Assembly: GCF_020740795.1 (NCBI RefSeq) | Contig: NC_067282.1 | Coordinates: forward strand, 178,378,274-178,442,273 | Direction of reading: 5' to 3' | Length of the DNA: 64,000 nucleotides | Origin: Apus apus | Taxonomy: Eukaryota > Chordata > Aves > Apodiformes > Apodidae | Shown: positions 50,677-62,600 of the stretch, piece by piece | Layout of the letters: the number at the start of each line of letters is the position of its first letter | Numbering within the stretch: position 1 is the stretch's first letter | Translations under genes and position numbers: made by a program | The notes under the pieces: model-generated | Told to the model about the DNA's origin: nothing | Database searches by the model: none | What the model saw: the letters and a program-made list of their open reading frames with translations, nothing else

Positions 50677-53600
50677 ATTATTTCTTTTTTCCCCTCTTGT
50701 GGATGGACAATTTAGAAATATCCTTTCAGCTGACAGTCACCTCTGTTTTCCTACTTCACTCAAATGGAAACATTCACCCCATGCATACTCCATATTTTAA
50801 AATATTATATATTTTTAAAAATAAGGTCCAACATACAATACTAAATTTTGAAATGTGAAATTGGGCATGGAAGAAGGTTAAAGATGTATAAGCCACACCG
50901 AGACACCTGAATGTCTGAACAAACACCTGATCTCCTAACTGGTTTTTGCCACAGCAGGAGATGGCTCTGTGGATCGAGAGGGTGGCCGTGGCCCAGGCAT
51001 GCATTTTGCACCTAGGGAGATCCAGCTGGCTGTTACTTCCCAGGCAGGATTTGAAGTTATCCAGCATCCCTTGCATCAGGACAGCCTGCTGCCATAAACC
51101 TGGCATGGAACATAAGTCACGGTAAAGTTGCATGGTGTTCAAAAAGCACAATTTGACCATCCCTTTAGGAGAGTTTGATTTAGTTTTAGGATGATAACAT
51201 AGTTTGAGCTGACTTCACTGAGATTTTCACCAGGGCCATAATTATTACTGGGTAATGCTGACTTGTTCTTGGAAAAGCACTTTTTGCTTATTTTTAATGT
51301 GTAATAGTTTCTGAGATTTATGTCTTCTCTCTGCAAATGCAACAGAATGGAAAACATGACTGTATGACATTTATTGCTGAGTATTTGCTTCTTATTGGCA
51401 ACTGCTCCAAATATATGATCAACATCTTTAATTTTTATGAAGAGTTGAATAGTGACTTAGGTAAGGCTTATTGTGATATTACTTCTTATGAAAAAGGACG
51501 TATTTTTTTAGTAGTTATATATAGACTATAGTCTCTAGACTTTACAGATGATACCTCAGATAGACTTTCAGAAGTTGACCAAAAATAGCCTTTCTGAAAA
51601 TATCGAACTTTAAAAAGGAGTCATTGTTCTTTGCTATTCATGCAGACACTGAAATAAATACTTGCTTTCAAGGGAAAATGAGTCAACGTGGCTTCTGCTA
51701 ATAATCCAGATAATTTTAATAGATTCAAATAAAATTTAAAAGTGCTACCATGTGCTTATGAACAATCATATTAGGTTAAAGTCTGAGAAATAAGTGCAGG
51801 TATTGACCATGTAATTTCCAGTCAACTGAGTTCAGAAAAAGGTTGGCAGAAAATGTCCTTGAACACTTCTAGAATTAAAGACATTGTGGTTCCACTAGTA
51901 ATTTGTTAAAAGGTAAGTGAACATATTTTGATAAAAGTGACAATTTTCTTCACTTTAGTTGTGCCAGGATTAAAACTGGTTATGTTTTAGGACTGCTCCT
52001 CTTCTGCGAGAGGATAGGGAAGGAACATGCTGCTGTATTATTTATTATTTGTATCATTGCAATGTTCAAATTGCTGTAGAAGAAGAAGAGAAGCCCTTCT
52101 CTAGTAGGTTTTATGGAACTATGTTGCTCTGCAGCATTTTTACTCCATTCAAGAAGAGAAGGTAATTTTCAGTATGAAGATGTGCGCAAGCATTTTAGTA
52201 CCTTGAATGCAGGGTAGCTGGAAGGCTGCTCACGATGCTGGTTCCAGTCCCAATTTCCAAGACAAAGACAAGTTAGAAGGAATATAGTCAGTGCTGTAAA
52301 GCTCAAGCAGAACACAAGCTTCAACCCAATTCAGCAGCAAGCTCGTTTTCTACAATAGTATGTCGGGGGTCACAATTCCTTCTTTGCTGCCTAATGGTTG
52401 TAACTCTGGTTTGCTGGAGGCCATTCTGGATTCAGACCTTCACTTACACTGAGAGCTTTTATGGGTCTCTCTGCTTGTCACTCTAAAAGTCTGTTTTGTT
52501 TATCTCATTAAAATCTCTGTTCTGATCAGATAAATGATCCAGAAACAAAAGGCTTTGCTGACTGCCTAGTGTGCCTGCACCTCAGTGTGACAGAGCATCC
52601 CACATGTTTTCAAATTTAATTATGGACAAACTGAGCTGAGGAGTAAAACATCTGGAAATTTTTATTACAATCTATATAATTTTATTGTTCTTTTATTTTT
52701 AGTTCAAAGTAGTTGGGCTATTATGGTACTTAGCATACCAAAATTTGGTATGAAAATTCCAACTTGCTTGCTGTAAAGCTTCCTTTCTGAATATTGGAAA
52801 TGTAGTATCTAGGTGCTACTGCATGTTCACGTGAACATAAAATCTTTGTAATGTCAAAACTGGGTATATTCTTTAATGATTTAACTCTTAGCAATGTGGT
52901 CAGAATCTGACGTATTAAAATATTTTCCTTTAAAAGTTTTGAAGATTGATTTTGGAAGGAATTAAGCTTTGGGTCCTCTGCATCAAATCTCACCCATTAT
53001 GTTTTGCTGCATTTGGTTCTGAATTAGTGGTCTTATTTTTCTAATCCAGTGAACAACACACACTTTCTGCTGATTTCAGATTATTTCCTAAAAAACTGTT
53101 CCAAGTGTAAATCAGAAGGACAACCAGATCCAAGCTGTCCTTTCCATGACTCCTAGCAATCTCTTGTCATTACATCAGTTTAGATCTGCCAGACCTTTCA
53201 TCGGATATAAAATTGAATCAAAAGGTTACTTTTGTAGTATAATAATGACAGCATTTACCATGGTAACAGACCTATTACAGTTCATCCATTTAGTCATGCT
53301 TTATCTTATTATAAATGGTGAACTCAACTCCCTACTCCCTTCTCTCAAAGCTCATGTAAACAGCTTTGTGCAAAGAGGAACCAGGCCTGCAGATCATGAC
53401 TAGTCAGTATGTGGAGTCTCTGGGCTAATCCAAGGACAGCTTCCATGGCAGGGAAATGGTGGCTGAGAACCACAAGCACAGCATGCTCCAGAAATCTCAG
53501 TGAGCATCCTGGAGATGCTACCTACTTCCTGTGACCATAAATTACTGCTGTTCTTCCACTTGTCCCACTCATTAAGGATACAATAGGATGCAAACAATAA

Positions 53601-54742
53601 TACATGTAAGCATATAAGGGTTCTCAGATGAAGATGCCATAGAAATGCCCAGCCTCAAGATAGTATTAAAAGCAGCTTCACCACCAGCACCAAGATTTAT
53701 CTGAGGGGGAGAAAGGGTTCATGACAGTAAAGTTTTTATGCATCCAGAGCAAATAGAGTGAACTATTTGTATTCTGGTCCCAGGCACTGCTGTACCCAGC
53801 AGAATGGTAACACCAACCTGGTGTGCAGCACTGAGGAGCTGTGCAGCACTGAGGTGCACCATAAGAAGCAAAGGACTTCATTCACAAAGGGACTATAAAC
53901 TGACTCTTAAGTATTCGTAGGATGGCTGGGCTTGAGCTAGACTACTGTTGAAGCAGATGGAAATCATAGCACTCAAAAGCTACTAATTCCTGACTTGCAG
54001 CTTTCTGGCACTAGTTAGAGAGTAGGTTGTGTTTGTTAAAGGGTGGGCATTGTCAGGCTGGTGTTGCTCCCTGTGCTTAAGACAGCAGCTAATGGTACTA
54101 GTTTAGTACACAAAATGCTTTATCCAGGAAGCTGTTCGCTATGTACACTACCTAGTTTCAAAAGAGCTAGAACCCTGTTTTCATAAAATGCTTGGATAAA
54201 ACAAGCTCTTTTGAAGTCTAAAAACATTTGTATCATTCAAATAACTATAAACCACCAGAACATAATTCTTCTTCAGAAAAAAAGAAAATGGTCCTTTAAA
54301 TCTTTGGGTCTCCAGCTAGAAAACTGCCATAAATGGCTTTTCTGGTACAAAAGCAACTACATAATAGTAATGTTGAAAATTCATAGTCAAAAGGAAATGG
54401 AAACGCAAGTTTCCCTTGTAGTAGAGAAATGGGCTGCTTCACAACTGCAAGCTACCAGTTTCAAAGAGGACCAGCCCTCTTGAAGTGCTCTAAAGTAACT
54501 GATATTGAAATGAGGTAATATTTACATATGTAAGTAATAGGACCAAGAGTATACTCACTATACAAAAGCTTGTCTAAACACATACCTTATGCCACGTTAG
54601 TTTGTGAAGTTACCTAACATAAGCAAAAGTATTTAAGAAAATAATATTTAATATAAAGTATTTCAGCAGTTTCAGTCATTTTTGTCATCTCTGTTTTCAT
54701 AAGAACCACTTCATTAAACTGATGGCAAATCATACATGAAAG
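50677..54742. other. Intergenic, no gene recognised
   Basis: AT-rich DNA without supportable genes. It includes a short tandem pair of TGTGCAGCACTGAGG (53822-53836 and 53840-53854). Frames such as 50774-51160 (minus) and 53146-53403 (plus) show no known motifs. Confidence 0.55.
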
Positions 54743-57134
54743 TTTATTAGGACAGAAGAAAAGCAGAGGTATCTGATTTTGCACTCAAATCATCAACAAA
54801 TGCAAGTCTTTTAACAATAAAGTTGTCAGAACCAGGAAACAAAGCCATTAGCCTGCGCAAACATCTTTGGAGCTTCAGGCCAAGAACAGAGCTCCACATA
54901 CCCCCATCACCCTGGTGCTAATTCCACTGTAAAGTTGGGTTCTCCTGCAGCGAAACTGTTGCACAATTCTGTGAAATTATTGCCATGGATCTTTTCCAAA
55001 GTGAAGATGAAAGAGCCTGTGAAAAGCTGCTTGTATTGAAAGAGCAGTATTTAATACTCTACTGAGAAACTGATAAACTACTTGAATTTTAATATAGGAA
55101 ATACAAAAGTCAATGGAGGTTTTATTTGTTTTAAAAGGGTAATGGTCTACCTAAATTGGAGCACAGAAGTGCACACTTGATGTGTGCATCCATCCACCCA
55201 GTTGAATAATCACATACAGGATCATCTACTGCTGCTGGGCAGCCTTCAGAGGCGACACTACAGTCTGAAGCTCCTCCTAGGGCTGTAAATTTCATTTGTA
55301 CATAGTAATTGTGCACCACATCCCTTTCTGACTTTTGGAAGCCACACAAAAGGTTCAAGAAAAGCTACCTGGCAAGTCTTAAATCTCATCAGAGTAACTC
55401 TGTGACCATTATTATTCTGTAACTTGAGAGCACAAACCTACATTCTGCGGTTTGCTGGGTTAAGTCCTACAATTTCAACCTTATGCAATTTTTGGAAGCT
55501 TTCGTTTTACTTTCCTCCCTCTATCAACCATGAGAGAGGTACATGACTTACAAGATTGAAATAACCAGGGCTTCTGTCTCCTCAGTGGCTGGAAACAGAA
55601 ATCAAACCAGCCACAAATGACGTGCAGAATACAGAAATCTTAGAATTTGGCAAACATGATCTGCCTGCCCAATTACTTATGTAAGACCTGCCTGACTACC
55701 CATTGCTTTGTGCTCTACTGAACAGAGACACTTAGTGAGGGAGGGGAGGCACAGTATCAAAATACATAGCTCTGCATCACATTTAACCTCTTTTTCCCAG
55801 CTCTGAAATATAAATGCCAAGATTTCTAGCAAGAGTGGTACAAAATCAGGAGATTCTGTGGAGAGCTCACCTTCCTATGCTCCTTACTCTGCTGCTTGTG
55901 CTCCTTGTCTCAAGCAGACAGCTAGAACACCCAAATAAGCCAGAGGGACTTGTGGTAGACATTCTTGCTGTGCCATTTCACCTTTCTTACAGAAAGAAAC
56001 AGGTCCTGAATATGCTACTGAATAGTCTTTCAACCATATACCACAGATTAAGACTATTTATATCTCCCATTTTGCATCTGGATTTTTTACTTTGATTTCG
56101 GTTCTAATCTGTGGAACTCATGCATCAGTTAGGTAAGAAGCCTAAATATTTGGCTAGCAACATAAGTTTGTCATGAGGAAGACACTCAAGAACAATGGAC
56201 CTGCTGACTAAATCCAGGATTTTAACAAACATGTTCTTTCCTTCCTGCAGAAGAAACACGCGCACAACTGTCTTGTTAAAATTCTAATAACCTTATAACA
56301 CAGAAAGATTTCATATAATTCCTCATGAGAGCATAACGTTTTGGAAAAAAAAATACAAATGCTAAATGAAATAAGCCTCAAGCCTGGGATGTGTAAAGGA
56401 AAGCTGAGTACAAAAAATAAACAGGAGACAAAAAATATATCCTTAATCTGATTGACATAGCCTTACATGTGAAATACATGTTAAAGAAAAATAGTGGCCC
56501 CACTCTTAAGTGTGTCTACTTGGTAACAGGAACACAGGCTACAGGAGTGGCATGTTCTAAAATAAAAACACCGAGGAAAAAAAAAGCTTTCCGTGTTTTC
56601 TTAGTTCTGTGAAGTCTCATCCCTGTGACAGCAGAAGGGAGCCGTTAAGAGTTAACTGTCATTTCAAAGAACATAAGCACATGCACACAAGTCAAAGCAG
56701 TCTGCTCACTAGCTGTCTAGTTAGGAATGCTTTGAAAGCTCCATAATCCTGACTGGAATAGCTGCTTTCTCCTGATTAACCCTTGAAACCAAAACTGTGG
56801 AACTTGTTGATGGTCTCCCTCACATGTTCCACTTAGAAACTTTTACTGTGAACCACACTATGGTTTTCTTTCCCCATTCAAAAAGGTCTTACCCTACTCT
56901 AAGGCAATATTTAACCACAAGCAATACAAAATTGTCTTACTGCCATGAAGACAGATCCTACAAATTCCTTTTTCTGCTTACAGTCTTGGTTCTGTTGTAT
57001 TGCACAGTAAGAGGGGTTTGCAGAAATATCTACTACATGGTTTTTGAAAGTTATCCAGAACCAAAGCTCAGTTTTACACCCCAGAGCTCAACTCCACGGT
57101 TTGGTAACTAACTTCATCTGAGCATCTTCTTAAA
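54743..57134 (-). other. SMIM30: SMIM30 3' UTR region with candidate poly(A) signals
   Basis: Downstream of the SMIM30 stop on the minus strand. Candidate AATAAA hexamers lie at 55121-55126 and 54743-54748. The second is embedded in CCTAATAAACTTTCATG and followed by a GTATGATTTG stretch, which is plausible for cleavage. Either would give a 3' UTR of about 2.0-2.4 kb. Non-canonical signals closer to the stop cannot be excluded. Plus-strand frames within the interval (55814-56095 and 56797-57111) are considered chance. Confidence 0.35.
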
Positions 57135-57320
57135 TCATTGTTGTCCATTCCTCTTCCTTGCATACAAGCCAAGGCAGGCACAGAACCCGACGACACTGAC
57201 AGCGAGGCCCAGCAGGAAGGCGATGGTATCTCCTGTGTCCAGGGCTTCAACCACTGGCAGCACCAGCAGCAATGACATAAGGACCAGGAAAAGTTTTGAG
57301 GTGTTCTCGATGGAAGGCAT
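57135..57320 (-). CDS. SMIM30: Small integral membrane protein 30
   Basis: A 61-codon frame that matches SMIM30, the microprotein encoded by the transcript once called LINC00998 (59 residues in human). The shared signature is LVLMSLLLVLPVVEA, followed by a short GDxIAxLLG segment, a second hydrophobic stretch and the end ACLG-YARKRNGQ. Residues 10-24 form a signal-like hydrophobic core with likely cleavage after A26. Residues 32-53 form a single membrane segment followed by a basic tail (RKR, 55-57). Family knowledge places it in the ER and other endomembranes, where interactions with signalling kinases and calcium handling have been reported. The ATG at 57318-57320 has A at -3. The coding region is uninterrupted and lies 60 bp inside an inferred acceptor at 57381-57382. 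Confidence 0.93.
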   Translation of the reverse strand: MPSIENTSKLFLVLMSLLLVLPVVEALDTGDTIAFLLGLAVSVVGFCACLGLYARKRNGQQ

Positions 57321-57380
57321 GCTGCCCGCCAGCTGAAGTCAAACGAGGGAAGTGGCAGAAAGCAGGTATTTCAGTGGTAT
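57321..57380 (-). other. SMIM30: SMIM30 5' UTR part of the coding exon
   Basis: The exon is inferred to begin at 57380, because the minus strand just before it reads a pyrimidine tract ending TTCCTTGTAG (plus 57381-57390), an excellent acceptor. The 60-base leader contains no upstream ATG. Confidence 0.55.
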
Positions 57381-57672
57381 CTACAAGGAAAACAAAAGGA
57401 ACGTGATAGGATTTCCCTTCCTTTGCTCCTGGAATTGTCTAGCCAAAAGCCAACTGATATATGACTGATGTATTACAAGTATCTGTGTGGGACTTGGAAA
57501 ATTTAGGTTTTGTCTTCAGAATTACAAAAGTAGATGACTTACTGTCACAAGTAAGTCACAGTGGGTTTCCTATTTTCTTATGCAACTTCGTGGAAACTAA
57601 TCCTTATGAGTCTTACGATGAAGTAAAGTCAGATTAGGCTCTCCTGCCTGCAGCCACCAGTGCCTGCTTTAC
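57381..57672 (-). other. SMIM30: Inferred SMIM30 5' UTR intron (one of two donor options)
   Basis: The acceptor is at 57381-57382. The nearer candidate donor is CAG/GTAAAG with GT at plus 57671-57672, giving a 292-bp intron. A second candidate, GGGAG/GTGAGG with GT at plus 58308-58309, lies inside the CpG island and would give an intron of about 0.93 kb. The two may be alternatives. Confidence 0.4.
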
Positions 57673-58740
57673 CTGATGGGCCTTTTCACTCGATGTTTGG
57701 GGCTGGGCAGCTGCCGCACGGCTCACCCACGCCTCCGGGGCAGGGGCAGCCAGGGCACCCCGGGGCTCTGCCGAGGATGGGAATTCACCGCCCCCCGTGC
57801 GCGCCCTCCCGGCGGGGCCACCACCCGCCCCGCTTCGCCGGCTTCGGCAGTGCCCCTCGGAGGCGCAGCGCGGAGCCCCGCCGGACCGGCCGCTCCGCAA
57901 CAGGTCTTCCCGCCGGGAAGTCCGGTTCCGGGGTACGCACCGAACGGCGCCGACACGCCCCGCGGTTACCGGGGCCGCCCCGGGCCTCCCGGAACCAGCG
58001 GCTTTTCCGCCGGCCCCCTCGGCGCGGGCAGGGGCGGGGCTGCCTCGCAGCGCGGCCGGTCCCCACCTCCCCCCCCAGCGCGGGCGCGGAGCGGGGCAGG
58101 GCGGCCCCCGCTCGCCTGCGCCCCGTCCCGTCCTGTCGCGTCCCGCTGCCGGCGGGCTGGCTGCGGGCTGGCTGCGGGCTGGCTGCGGGCTGGCTGCGGG
58201 CTGGCTGCGGGCTGGCTGCGGGCCACCGGCTGCCCGAGACGGCCCCCGAGCAGGGCCCGCCCGCACGGCGCCCCTCAGTCACCTCCGCACGCCCCGCTCC
58301 GCGCCTCACCTCCCAGCCGGGCCCCCGGCTCCTGCGGGCGCCGGTCCCGCCGCCTCGTCGCGCTCCCGCAGCCCGGCCGCGGCCATGACAGGAAGGGGCG
58401 GCGGCGCGGCCGGGGCGGGCGTGACCCGGGCTGGCCGCCTCCCGCTGCTGCCTCGCTCCGCCGCCGGGGCGGCACCCGGCACCTCTGGCCGGTCCGGGGC
58501 GTGGGGCCGGGGCACGGGTCTGCTTACGGGCGGGCAGAGCACCGAGGGCGGTGGGGCGGGCGCCGCCGGGGAGCGCCGGCAGCAGCGGGCGGCCCTGGAG
58601 CAGCTCCGGCCTGGGCGCACCGGGCTCCTCCCGGGAGCGGCCCGCGGGCAGGGCCGCGGGGGTGCCCGCGCGGTGCGGGCTGAGCTGCGCCTCGGCCGCC
58701 GGGAGCCCCGGCCGCTTGTACGCGCTGCTGCTTAACCCCC
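57640..58740 (-). promoter_or_regulatory. SMIM30: CpG island: SMIM30 promoter
   Basis: A second abrupt GC- and CpG-rich block, immediately upstream of SMIM30 on the minus strand. It contains an ETS-like CCGGAA at 57989-57994, a second TTCCGG near 57926 and the six-copy 11-bp repeat at 58157-58222. No TATA box is seen. Overlapping frames of 150-335 codons occur on both strands but follow GC composition and the 11-bp repeat, with no family motif. They are treated as shadows. The island could also start plus-strand transcription. Confidence 0.8.
58157..58222. repeat. 11-bp minisatellite, six perfect copies
   Basis: CTGGCTGCGGG repeats six times without change (58157-58167, 58168-58178, 58179-58189, 58190-58200, 58201-58211, 58212-58222). 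It is preceded by a partial GCCGGCGGG unit. It lies within the SMIM30 CpG island, in the likely promoter or first exon. Confidence 0.97.
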
Positions 58741-59967
58741 TGCAGGTGCACCGATTTGGGCTGGTTGTCTGCTCTTCTATCTAAACATAAAGAAAGAGCA
58801 CAAGTTACCTTCCGTTTGATTGCAGGCAGTGCCTGCTTCATTTCAGAGGTGTGTTCCCCAGCACCAGTGATGACGAGGAGTAACCAGTGCGACTGCAAAC
58901 AGCTCCCGCTCGAAGCGTTAAGGCAATGTCGTAGGGTGGACCGAAACATGGTGCCAAAAAACCTGAGATGCGTTATCACTTAGTTAACTGAGCTCACCCC
59001 CAAAACTTAAGTCAGACTTGTCTTGATTTTTATCTTATTTCTGCTTTGGAAAAAAAGCTGCTTGTGGAAATACTGAGTTGCTCTGCTCTGCTACACAGAA
59101 CACAGTTAAAATTACTTCCTTGTAAATGCTGCAGGGGAATAGGAGCTAGTTCCTAGTCCAAACTCATTATTTTTCAGTGAAAAATGTGCTTAAGTTTGGA
59201 TAAAAGACCTGTAAGCAATTACTATAGATTCAAAATACTTGTTTCTTTGGAATGCTTGCAGAAATAACCAGAAAACTATGTGCTAATCTAATGGCAAAAT
59301 TAACCTAGAATTTGTAATATGTGATTTCAGGCATTAATTCAAGATAACCCATGTTCTCACAAGGTGTCCCTAGACTTGTGCAAGAAAACAGCTTTTGCAA
59401 ACATTTCTCTTTACAGAAGCAATTCCCAATGGGCTGCTTAAAGAGCAGTATAAATCCAGATGGATTGTTCAACATACGTAGATCTTGGTCTCTGTCTTTT
59501 ATAATGTAGCTGTAATTGTCCTTGTATGCTTATAGGAACTTTGTAAATCTGAGGTGGGATGTTAGTATTATGTTGATCATAATTTTTTTTCCTGTCTGGA
59601 TGCAGCAGTTGTCAATCATCTTAGACTATAAACTTCCAGGGATGAAAACAGTCTTTGCTCTCCCTTTATGCCAAGTAGTCTGAAAGCTGTTTCTTTCTAA
59701 GCAGCAGCGCCTAGACTCCGTGATAATACAAATAATAATAAATATCAGTAGAAGTTAAAGGCAAGCCTGTATCAGTTTTCCTGATCTGAAATACTGAATG
59801 TTTCATGTTCAGTTCTGAAGGCATTTTCTGAAGAAGCTGATGCCGGATAAAATCACTGGAGAAAAATCCTGAAACTTCTGAGAAAGGTGTCATGGCATGG
59901 AACAGAGTAAAGCTACAATGCCTGGCCCATTTCTTAATGAATCACAGATACATTTTAACCCCTGCAG

Positions 59968-60103
59968 CACCGGAAGAGTGGCATTTTGAAGTGCAGGAGG
60001 CAGATGTCATCTGAATCACTGGCATGTCAGAGAGTGAGCCTTGGATTCCTGGCCCTCTTAGTTCCTTGCTTGGCGTATTTGCTGCATGCTGTGCTCTTGA
60101 CAG
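59968..60103 (+). other. Candidate exon encoding a hydrophobic segment
   Basis: The segment is bracketed by an acceptor-like CCCCTGCAG (AG at 59966-59967) and a perfect donor CAG/GTAAGTAT (GT at 60104-60105). All 136 bases are open in one frame. From an internal ATG at 60004 it would encode MSSESLACQRVSLG, then a strongly hydrophobic stretch (FLALLVPCLAYLLHAVLL), as in a signal anchor or first membrane helix. The frame has a stop just upstream of the acceptor, within the would-be intron. The polypyrimidine tract is weak and the ATG context is poor. I do not recognise the peptide. It could be an exon of an unknown plus-strand transcript starting at the SMIM30 island, or chance. Confidence 0.25.
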
Positions 60104-61299
60104 GTAAGTATCACACTGTTCTGCAACGTCAAAAATGTTTAAATCATCCCTGTAAATTTCGATGCTGTATTTGCTCTTGCCAGCACTTACCAGCTAAAAT
60201 TTTTAATAGTTGTCATTTAGTCCCACAAAACAGACGTGAGGGCGTTGAACAATGACTTTCAAGTCTGTCTGCTAGAACTAGAAATGTCAGAACCAGAGAG
60301 CTATGTTATTTTTGAATTTGTGTATTTTGAAGGTGAGGAGTGTGAAATCCAAGGGGAAGACTGGGCTTAACATCTTACTGTCTCTCTCGTCAGCAACTGT
60401 ACAAATTTACAAGCAGTTGAAATGACACAGAGAAGTACAGCAGGGATGTGGAAAATATTGATTGTAGGATACATGATTTATAAGTAGTATCATGGAAATG
60501 CCATTGAGAGCTAGAAAGCAGTACCATTTGGGGATATTTCTTTGGCTTATTAGCTCTTTCAGTGCCATTGCATTTCTTAGCTTTGGCTTCAGAAATGGTG
60601 CTGCTTTGAAAAAAAGCCAAAAAAATCTAAACAGCAAAGGAGGCTCTAGTGGTTTTTGTGCTGTCTGAATAGCAGAGAAATGTGTATTCAGCTTCAAGCT
60701 TTGCCAGTCAACTTCCTCCATCACCTCAGGCAAATCTTCGTTTGACCTATCACTGCTTTGATTGCTTAGCTCAAGCTATTATGTAACTAATATTCAGAGG
60801 AAAGATGGAGAATTCCCAGAGCTGACAAGCTAAAGCTTTGTAAGTTTTGAACGCAAGGCTAAGGTGGTATATGTGAGACTGGAAATTGAAAATAAACTGC
60901 ATTTTCTGGAGAGGAAAAAGCTATGAGATAATCAGCAGAGCAAGGTTACACCCTGAAGAGGTATTCGTTTTGGGGGTTTTTTCCCCCCTTCCTACTTGGT
61001 TCATCTTCTTATGAGAGCTATTTGTTTATTGCATGACCACACTGATCTGAGAAGCTTTCTGATCAGTTTATGTACTTCAGTGGTACTGCTGTAATGAGAA
61101 ATGCTGACTGATTGCTGATATGAAATTGACTACAGGGCAATGATTATCACTTCTATCAACATGTTCACCCTTGAGCTACTTTCCTTGGTGCTACTTCATC
61201 TGAGGTTTTAGCTATTACTGTGTCCTCGTCTCTTCACTCATAGATCTACATCCAGTTTTTCTCCTACAAAAAACATGACTTGCTTTATTTGAACTTCAC

Positions 61300-62600
61300 T
61301 GGGTACTTCCCTTTCTTTGAGAAAATCGACTCTACTGCAACCATCTCATTTGCTTCTGCAGAAAAAGAACAAAGTTAAAATACAGCATGAATTGCTTCTA
61401 GCATTAACCTCTTCTGCATTTGCTTCTCAGCCTTCTGTCTCACAAATGTTGCCTTCAACCTTTCTCTTCCTTCCCTCTCATTATCCCCTCCCTTCCTATT
61501 ATGTGTGTCTACTTCATCCTACCTTCTTTTTTCCCTTCTATTTCTTAAAGTCCTTACATTTCCTCTCAAATAAATGTAGGTAGTCACAGACCTTCCCTGT
61601 CATGAAAACACCAGTTTGATTCCCTTCCTCTAACTATCAATTGTGCTTTGTTCCTGTAATTTCTAACCTGTCCAAACATGCTGTCCAAAACTGCTTTTAT
61701 TACATCGTGCATCATTCCTTCCTCCATCAGCTGGAGCTGCTGATATTGGTATCTCTAGTTATCATCTCAGACACAAAGGCCTGTGCTTTTTCATTATCTC
61801 TGGGTTATGGACTGCTTTTGAAACTCTAATTCCTCTTCCCAAATCCAGTAAACACTTTAAAACACCTTCCTTTAAGAAAAGAAACCTCTCAATTATTCAC
61901 TTCAGCTTATTGAATCTTTAGTGTTGAGTCCTTTGCTGCTGCTGAGAGTGTGCTAGGCTTCCGTGTTTTTTCCTCTTGACTCTGTAGGCATTGTCCCTAG
62001 ATGCCCTGATCAATAAATATGGCTTTGAATACCATCCTTAACTCATGTTTTTGTCTTCTCTTTTTATTCACATTTGATGGTATTGAGGTCTTAACTGCAT
62101 GTAGCACAGCAGTTCCTAGGCCTAACAGTTCTCATCTGACTGCATGACCTAAAGTCATGTCCTGACAATTATTCTTGTCACTTGCTGTGACCCCTGCAGA
62201 TTTGTTTATTCAAAGTGCTGCTGTGAAGGGGCTCTCTCTGGTTTGCCATTTTTACTGTGTTCCCTCAGTTCTCAATCCTCCGATGCTAAATTTCCTCTTT
62301 TGCTGGACCAAAGACAATTTTCTTCTCAGTCCTAGAAGGCCTTTGCAGTATAATCTTCCTTCATACTGGCTTATCCTATTGCCATGTCAGGAGGTTAACT
62401 TCTACCTTTCTTTTGTCACCCCTGGCAGACTCCTTTTGATCCCTTTGAGAAGCAAAAGTTACTTCTTTCTGAGAGTACAGAAAGGCTTAGAGAAAGAATT
62501 GAGCCACTTTTTGATAGAAAATTCTTTCCTTTGGTACCGCATGCTTCCTACTGGCCTTTATACAGGCACGAAAACAAAGGATTAAATCACCCAGTGATTC
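61300..62600. repeat. C+T-rich strand-skewed region, possible ancient repeat
   Basis: The plus strand shows marked C+T excess with recurrent CTTCC, TCCTT and CCTCT blocks over about 1.3 kb, similar in texture to 23976-24850. Several frames of 60-136 codons on the plus strand follow this bias and are not taken as genes. No repeat family could be named. Confidence 0.3.

Noticed and set aside
55814..56095. 93-codon plus-strand frame with a true ATG and signal-like stretch (LPMLLTLLLVLLVSS)
   Set aside because: An acceptor-like tract precedes it, but no promoter, donor or family match was found. It lies in the probable SMIM30 3' UTR. Kept as chance unless transcripts show otherwise.
56797..57111. 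104-codon plus-strand frame antisense to the SMIM30 3' UTR, with a hydrophobic segment
   Set aside because: It starts at GTG, has no promoter or splice support, and overlaps the tail of SMIM30. The hydrophobic run is common in T-rich DNA.
57676..58683. Open frames up to 335 codons over the SMIM30 CpG island on both strands
   Set aside because: The frames overlap each other on both strands, follow high GC content and the 11-bp repeat, and carry no domain or family motif. The island is better explained as the SMIM30 promoter.
62175..62585. 136-codon plus-strand frame
   Set aside because: It lies in a C+T-skewed block where stops are rare on this strand. The composition is Leu, Ser, Phe and Pro rich, with no motif.
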